Source: Microcaldota archaeon (lineage in GTDB: Archaea; Micrarchaeota; Micrarchaeia; Micrarchaeales; CABMGC01). Taken from it: DNA of 64,000 bases. Of this stretch, positions 60,026 to 64,000 are shown one piece after another; the stretch's first letter is position 1; every line of letters begins with the position of its first letter. Below the pieces are notes generated by a model, which was not told the origin of the DNA, did not search any database, and was given only the letters and a program-made list of their open reading frames with translations. The position numbers and the translations under genes were made by a program. The stretch is taken from the NCBI GenBank assembly GCA_028866995.1, contig JAGWHD010000001.1, positions 529,030-593,029 on the forward strand, read 5' to 3'.

Positions 60026-60583
60026 TCACGACGAGTTCCAGAGCCTCCAGAACTCATTTGCCATGCTGCCTATCTCCTTCCTGTCCCTGACGACCTCTAT
60101 GTGCTCTATGTTGCTGTGCATGCCCCTGTAGGTCAGGTTCGCAGAGCCCCTCACCGCCTCATCCTCGGATATGTACAGCTTCGCATGCACGAAGCTCTTC
60201 GGGACCTTCAGTTTTATTCTCCTAGGCAGGACGACGATATACAACGCCACTGCCATCAGCAAAGGATAGAGAAAGAGGTAGATTAGCTGAGCGCCAATCG
60301 CAAACAGCATATACTCGACTGCCGCGATGACCGCGGCTCCCGCCGCCATCTTCGCAGCAGGAAGCCTTCCCTCAAGCCTCCTCCTGACGCTCCTCTCTAC
60401 AGATGACGACAGCAGGTATATCTCCTTCCCCTGCGAGTTTGCGAGCAGGAACTTCGCATAATAGTCATCGACATACGGAGACACGATGAGCACCCTCCTG
60501 CCTCTCCGTATCAGCCTGTCGACATGCCTGTAGCAGGACCTTCCAGAGTACTGGATATTCCGTCTTCCCAGGATCCCTATCAT
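60026..60583 (-). CDS. single-HKD phospholipase D-like protein with internal membrane hairpin
   Basis: A 185-residue PLD-superfamily protein. N-terminal VLIVSPYVDDYYAKFLL is the first strand-helix unit of the fold. A hydrophobic pair (about 78-119) then interrupts it, followed by the catalytic HKD motif H133-x-K135 with Asn149 in GSANLTYRG and NIEHIEVV. One motif only, so it should dimerise like Nuc-type nucleases. The membrane insertion is unusual. It may cut phospholipids or DNA at the membrane. Confidence 0.72.
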   Translation of the reverse strand: MIGILGRRNIQYSGRSCYRHVDRLIRRGRRVLIVSPYVDDYYAKFLLANSQGKEIYLLSSSVERSVRRRLEGRLPAAKMAAGAAVIAAVEYMLFAIGAQLIYLFLYPLLMAVALYIVVLPRRIKLKVPKSFVHAKLYISEDEAVRGSANLTYRGMHSNIEHIEVVRDRKEIGSMANEFWRLWNSS

Positions 60584-60638
60584 GGATGTATAGTCGCAAA
60601 TCAGAATTAAAACTGATGCTGCATGCGGCGCGGCCTGG

Positions 60639-61016
60639 CTATTTGGCCATCATGGCGACGACGCTGCCCGCGAAGGCGAGCACGAAGCCGACTCCGAATC
60701 CGCCGAAATCAATGAGGCTGAGGACTGAGCAGATGAGCCCCACAGTCGACCACTTCCTGACCCTCTCGACGTCTGTCGCGTTTATCATGAATGCCGAGTA
60801 TATGACTATTATGCCGAAAAGCATCCCTGCGGCTGCGAGCACGAAGCCGTAGAAGCCGTACCCGTACATGTGCGTTATCATCTGCGTTATGAGGCTCCTG
60901 AAGATCGTGCTGAGCAGGAACGAGGATGCGCTCCCAAGAAGTATGAAAAGTCCCCCTGAAAGCATCAGGATAAACGCCATCATCGGCCTCTCCCTGAGCT
61001 TGCCGTCAGCCATCAA
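60639..61016 (-). CDS. four-helix membrane protein, unknown
   Basis: A 125-residue protein with about four hydrophobic segments and a charged loop (NATDVERVRKW) between helices 3 and 4. Gly- and Met-rich. No family recognised and no clear functional neighbour. Confidence 0.6.
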   Translation of the reverse strand: MMADGKLRERPMMAFILMLSGGLFILLGSASSFLLSTIFRSLITQMITHMYGYGFYGFVLAAAGMLFGIIVIYSAFMINATDVERVRKWSTVGLICSVLSLIDFGGFGVGFVLAFAGSVVAMMAK

Positions 61017-61079
61017 ACCGAATACCTATGATTGGCAAACAATTTATATCCCTTTGTTGAGATAGGGCTATCGATTCTT

Positions 61080-61799
61080 ATGAAGCCCGAAACGACCATG
61101 ACAATCATAGCGATACTGGCGCTCCTGATAATGGGGACCGTGCTTGTTGTTGCAGTCCTGTACCCTGAAGGGTTCGGCGCATCAGGCAAGAACTCCATAT
61201 ACGTCTCGGCGCAGGGATTCGCGTACGCAGTGCCGCAGCAGGCTGTCGCGTACCTGACGATAAACGGGTCAGGAAAGACGGGTGAGATAGCAACGGCGAA
61301 CATGTCGCTCACGCTCGCCCAGTTCAACGCATCTGTAAAGAAGTACGTGAACGGCAACATGAGCATGGTCAAGACAGTATCGTACTCGCTCTACAAGCCA
61401 GCCAACAGCACAAGCTATGTAGCGATCGAAGGTGTGCAGGTTACGATACCTAACATACAGAACGCAAGCTCCTTCCTGGGCAACATGTCCACTATAAGCA
61501 ACCTCTACGTCTCGCAGGTATCCGCACAGCTGTCAAACGCGCAGATCAAGAACCTGACAGGCCTGGCGATAAACGACGCGCTGCAGAACGCCACGACGCA
61601 GGCTGGCTCGGTCGCGAAGTTCGCCGGCAACAAGGGCCTGTCGCTGACCAACGTCACAGTAAACAGCTATAGGATATACCCCTACTACAACAGCTACATA
61701 TCCGCTGCGACAAACAAGTACGGCAACATCTCCCCTGAGTTCTACTCGGGAACCATGCAGGTTGCCGAATCGGTCTCTGCCATATTCACGTATGGCTGA
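61080..61799 (+). CDS. SIMPL-domain (DUF541) exported protein
   Basis: A 239-residue protein with a signal anchor (IIAILALLIMGTVLVVAVLY, about 8-28) and an outer domain typical of SIMPL/Oxidative-stress-defence proteins: IYVSAQGFAYAVPQQAVAYLTI near the start, a middle rich in Asn-linked sites, and QLSNAQIKNLTGLAINDALQNA...SVAKFAG near the end. Function of the family is unclear. The TATA box (about 61040-61050) supports ATG 61080 rather than TTG 61032. Confidence 0.75.
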   Translation: MKPETTMTIIAILALLIMGTVLVVAVLYPEGFGASGKNSIYVSAQGFAYAVPQQAVAYLTINGSGKTGEIATANMSLTLAQFNASVKKYVNGNMSMVKTVSYSLYKPANSTSYVAIEGVQVTIPNIQNASSFLGNMSTISNLYVSQVSAQLSNAQIKNLTGLAINDALQNATTQAGSVAKFAGNKGLSLTNVTVNSYRIYPYYNSYISAATNKYGNISPEFYSGTMQVAESVSAIFTYG

Positions 61800-61818
61800 A
61801 TCCGTCGAAGGCAGCTTA

Positions 61819-62109
61819 TCATATGCCTATGCCTAGGAGCTTCAGCAGCACTATCAGCGCCACCCCCGGAAGGCCGAGCAGCGCCGTCACGACAATGACC
61901 GGAAGGCTGAACGGTATCGCGATGCCGAAGAAGCTGTTCAGGGCGAAGAGCGATACGAAGCCCAGGATTATGTTTGCAAGCAACCCTATCATCGCCTTGC
62001 CCAGCTTGAATATCACGAAAAGGACAAGCAGGGCCCCCACAATCAGGACTGCTTCCGACATCAGGGCGTTTCCTATCGGCAGCACCATGCAATCAAGGAT
62101 ATCATCCAT
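61819..62109 (-). CDS. small membrane protein, BofA-like
   Basis: A 96-residue protein with three hydrophobic segments, ending in FSLPVIVVTALLGLPGVALIVLLKLLGI. That ending matches the C-terminal signature of the SigmaK-factor processing regulatory (BofA) family, which has uncharacterised archaeal members. No protease partner is visible nearby. Confidence 0.6.
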   Translation of the reverse strand: MDDILDCMVLPIGNALMSEAVLIVGALLVLFVIFKLGKAMIGLLANIILGFVSLFALNSFFGIAIPFSLPVIVVTALLGLPGVALIVLLKLLGIGI

Positions 62110-62193
62110 TATAGCTTTTTAACCTATGCGTGCGCCTGGGCTTCCTTGTGGGCAACGCATAAAAACGTTCTATGCCGCAATAGTACCGATACG

Positions 62194-62361
62194 ATGGAAG
62201 TAAAGTGCATAATCTGCGGCACGATGATAACAGAGGGGCCGTGCCTTTACTGCGACGGCTGCTCCGGATGGATGTGCCAGACATGCGGCATACCTGAAGA
62301 GGACATAGGAGAATACAACTGCCCCAACTGCGGCACCAAGGTCACGCAGACATCGATGTAG
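62194..62361 (+). CDS. 55-residue multi-zinc-finger protein
   Basis: A small protein with nine Cys in 55 residues (C5, C8, C17, C20, C23, C28, C31, C43, C46), giving CxxC pairs CIIC, CLYC, CQTC and CPNC. Two zinc sites are likely in a treble-clef or RING/zinc-ribbon-like fold. The TATA-like box at 62157-62167 places transcription near 62187, so ATG 62194 is the start rather than the in-frame 62146. Possibly an RNA- or protein-binding factor; function unknown. Confidence 0.65.
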   Translation: MEVKCIICGTMITEGPCLYCDGCSGWMCQTCGIPEEDIGEYNCPNCGTKVTQTSM

Positions 62362-62368
62362 GAAAGGC

Positions 62369-62869
62369 TCAACTCTGCTGCAGGAGCTCGTTCAGCTTCG
62401 ACCCCTTGTCGTAGCGCATGAGCGCGAGGCCCACGACCACAAGATATATCCAGCTTAGCGCTATGAAGTTGTTCAGGCTAGGGCTGTTGAGCGGCGAGAG
62501 CGCATCGGGCCCTCCCCTTGAATCGAACATGTAGTTTAGGATGGCGCTAAGCACCAGGAAAGCGGCAACCGGCCCGTACCACATCCTAAGCCCCAGGAAA
62601 TATACTACTGCCACTATTATGTAGGCAGCGGAAGCGAAGCCCAGCCACAGGCTGTACGGTGTTGCTGTGTTCCAGTCCGGGGAGCCGAGCGCCATGCCCG
62701 AGAAATTAAGGAGCGCGAGCGCGACGAGCGAGAACCTGACTATCTTTATCCAGCTGTAGCTTCCCCTGAACCAGCTTGCAGGCGTGTCCTTCCTGAAGGC
62801 GAGCCATGCGAATGCAACTCTCACGTCGCTGCCCAGCCTCCTTAGCCAATCCCCGAGAGAGGATACCAT
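62369..62869 (-). CDS. multi-pass membrane protein, unknown
   Basis: A 166-residue protein: a soluble amphipathic start, then about four helices (IVRFSLVALALLNFSGMAL, LWLGFASAAYIIVAVVYFLGL, YGPVAAFLVLSAILNYMF, FIALSWIYLVVVGLALM). Convergent with the zinc-finger gene. Family not recognised. Confidence 0.6.
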   Translation of the reverse strand: MVSSLGDWLRRLGSDVRVAFAWLAFRKDTPASWFRGSYSWIKIVRFSLVALALLNFSGMALGSPDWNTATPYSLWLGFASAAYIIVAVVYFLGLRMWYGPVAAFLVLSAILNYMFDSRGGPDALSPLNSPSLNNFIALSWIYLVVVGLALMRYDKGSKLNELLQQS

Positions 62870-62889
62870 GAGATTAAACAGCCAATCAA

Positions 62890-62900
62890 AGCTTAAAAGG
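62890..62900 (+). promoter_or_regulatory. TATA box of LamG copy 2
   Basis: AGCTTAAAAGG is centred ~25 nt before the ATG at 62921, predicting a leaderless message. Confidence 0.45.
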
Positions 62901-62920
62901 GTATTGCACGCTATCTAATC

Positions 62921-63811
62921 ATGCCCATGAAATCGCAGTCAGCGATGGAATACCTGATGACATACGGGTGGGCGATCCTTGCAATCGCAATAGTCATGGT
63001 TTCTTTGTATTCGCTGGGCATATTCAACGTAGGCACTCTTCAACCAACGGCAACTCCAGGCTCATGCCAGGTAGTCAGGACAGCCGCGCAGATATCTCTC
63101 GCAGGACAGTGCAACAACCTGATGCCAAGGTACGTGGCAAAGTTCCCGAATACGCTCTGGCCAGGAAAAGCGGTCATAAACGTTTCGGGACTGAGCAGTT
63201 GGAATCCATCAGGCAACGTCACTGTGACGCTTTTCGTATACTCTACAAACAACTACAACACATATGGCGGTCCCTATCCTGAGATCCTATACAAAGGCAC
63301 GACTGGGCAAGGCTTCGACTTCGAGTCGCGCAACAACAACGAATCGATGGGCATATATGGCACGACTCCTGGAGGCTGCACAGAGACTGGAAGCCACGTA
63401 AAGAATGTCACATGGCACCAGTTCGTAGGGGTGTACAACGGTTCGTATTATGCGCTCTACATAAACGGAGTCAAGATTTTTACATGTGCCGCTACCGGAC
63501 TTCCGAATCTGGGCGCAGGGCCGTTTTACCTCGGTGCAGGAGGGTATTACTGCTCGCCTGGACTCTGCTATGGATATACCGGATACCTATCTAACGTGCA
63601 GATATACAACACCTCGTTGGATTCTGCAACAATCAAAGCCCTATACCAGGAAGGCATAGGCGGAGCACCGATTGACGTGAGGCATCTTATCGCCTGGTGG
63701 CCCCTGAACGGCAACGGCAACGACTATTCCGGCAACAACTATCATGGGATTCCAGTGAATGTCATATGGAGCTCCAACTGGTATTCGACCTACAAAGCTC
63801 CAACATCCTGA
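62921..63811 (+). CDS. pilin-like LamG surface protein, copy 2
   Basis: A 296-residue paralogue of the protein at 51946. The class III signal and pilin helix (QSAMEYLMTYGWAILAIAIV), the following Cys region (LQPTATPGSCQVVRTAAQ) and the tail (QIYNTSLDSATIKALYQEGI, then GGAPID and WWPLNGNGNDYSGNN) are nearly identical to copy 1. The central jelly roll is different and has more Cys (GGCTETG, YYCSPGLCYGY). Synonymous codons differ freely even where residues match, so the shared ends are kept by selection rather than by recent copying. Confidence 0.82.
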   Translation: MPMKSQSAMEYLMTYGWAILAIAIVMVSLYSLGIFNVGTLQPTATPGSCQVVRTAAQISLAGQCNNLMPRYVAKFPNTLWPGKAVINVSGLSSWNPSGNVTVTLFVYSTNNYNTYGGPYPEILYKGTTGQGFDFESRNNNESMGIYGTTPGGCTETGSHVKNVTWHQFVGVYNGSYYALYINGVKIFTCAATGLPNLGAGPFYLGAGGYYCSPGLCYGYTGYLSNVQIYNTSLDSATIKALYQEGIGGAPIDVRHLIAWWPLNGNGNDYSGNNYHGIPVNVIWSSNWYSTYKAPTS

Positions 63812-63855
63812 GCTGCAGGGCATGCGTTTAATTCTTTCCTGCGATATGCAATCAT

Positions 63856-64000
63856 ATGGAAGAGGACGGGTCGCAGTTCTACAACAGGGCCATTTTCAGC
63901 GACAGACGCGAGGCCGGGAAGCTCCTTGCCAAGCGCGTGAAGGAACTGAAGCCCAAGGATCCGATAGTACTGGCGATACCCAGGGGAGGGATCGTAATAG
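63856..64000 (+). CDS. phosphoribosyltransferase-family protein, partial
   Basis: The first 48 codons of a gene cut by the window end. FSDRREAGKLLAKRVKELKPKDPIVLAIPRGGIVI matches the start of phosphoribosyltransferase-like proteins of the F-x-DR-x-EAG...PRGG type, often found in archaea with unknown substrates. A TATA-like GCGTTTAATTC (about 63823-63833) suggests a leaderless start at 63856. Confidence 0.75.
   Translation, partial: MEEDGSQFYNRAIFSDRREAGKLLAKRVKELKPKDPIVLAIPRGGIVI

Noticed and set aside
1-64000. CRISPR arrays, rRNA genes, IS-type transposases
   Set aside because: No regularly spaced repeats, no rRNA-like stretch and no transposase motifs were seen on reading the window.

Overview
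The window reads as a chromosomal segment of a small-genome archaeon. The informational genes are archaeal: DnaG-type primase, Hjc resolvase, topoisomerase VI subunit A, membrane-anchored LonB, RFC small subunit, aRF1, a histone, and an archaeal ThrRS with its own editing domain. Many genes start at or just after the expected transcription start, with an AT-rich TATA box about 24-26 nt upstream. The mix of S-layer protein, AglB/AglH N-glycosylation genes, class III signal-peptide LamG proteins and very large secreted proteins fits DPANN archaea, most likely Micrarchaeota (ARMAN-like). That placement is an inference from gene content, not proven here. The host DNA is moderately GC-rich, uses many AGG/ATA codons, and is packed with short gaps and overlapping gene ends.

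Layout. 1-6.5 kb: S-layer gene with an intrinsic terminator, two membrane/surface proteins, hjc. 6.6-9.8 kb: dnaG behind a possibly structured leader, and thrS. 9.9-16.5 kb: an accessory operon with a ribbon-helix-helix regulator and operator-like repeats, a small unknown protein, CysD, a LAGLIDADG endonuclease, CysN, a methyltransferase, GmhA, HddA and a GT4 glycosyltransferase. It suggests activated sulfate and heptose for surface glycans. 16.5-22.7 kb: phosphodiesterase, Memo-like protein, endonuclease III, Top6A, LonB. 22.8-30.3 kb: MscS, small membrane proteins, a two-subunit DMT/SMR pair, topoisomerase I, TrmI and AglB. 30.4-38.6 kb: a roughly 2,000-residue surface protein with lysozyme-like and NlpC/P60 domains, an unknown helical protein and a 39-residue acidic protein. 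38.7-43 kb: an intron-bearing tRNA-Ala whose 3' end is the attachment site of a 3.4-kb AT-rich integrated element with a tyrosine recombinase, followed by a repeat-rich scar. 43-46 kb: two repeat-built surface proteins. 46-52 kb: RFC, APC permease, C39-like protein, DedA-like protein, tRNA-Leu, SerRS, aRF1. 52-64 kb: LamG pilin-like protein, histone, AglH, GT2, M1 aminopeptidase, peroxiredoxin, an unusual EF-Tu-like factor without a P-loop, a PLD-like membrane protein, a SIMPL protein, small membrane proteins, a second LamG paralogue and the start of a phosphoribosyltransferase.

The strongest leads are: (i) the CysD gene, whose last 75 codons are compositionally foreign and joined to an endonuclease gene, as if one mobile unit replaced the gene's tail; (ii) the tRNA-Ala element, where excision would give an interrupted reading frame an ATG; (iii) the giant protein with two cell-wall-hydrolase-type domains in an organism with no reason to own peptidoglycan; (iv) the paired LamG proteins with fixed ends and variable middles; and (v) the tiny acidic protein with its own full set of expression signals.
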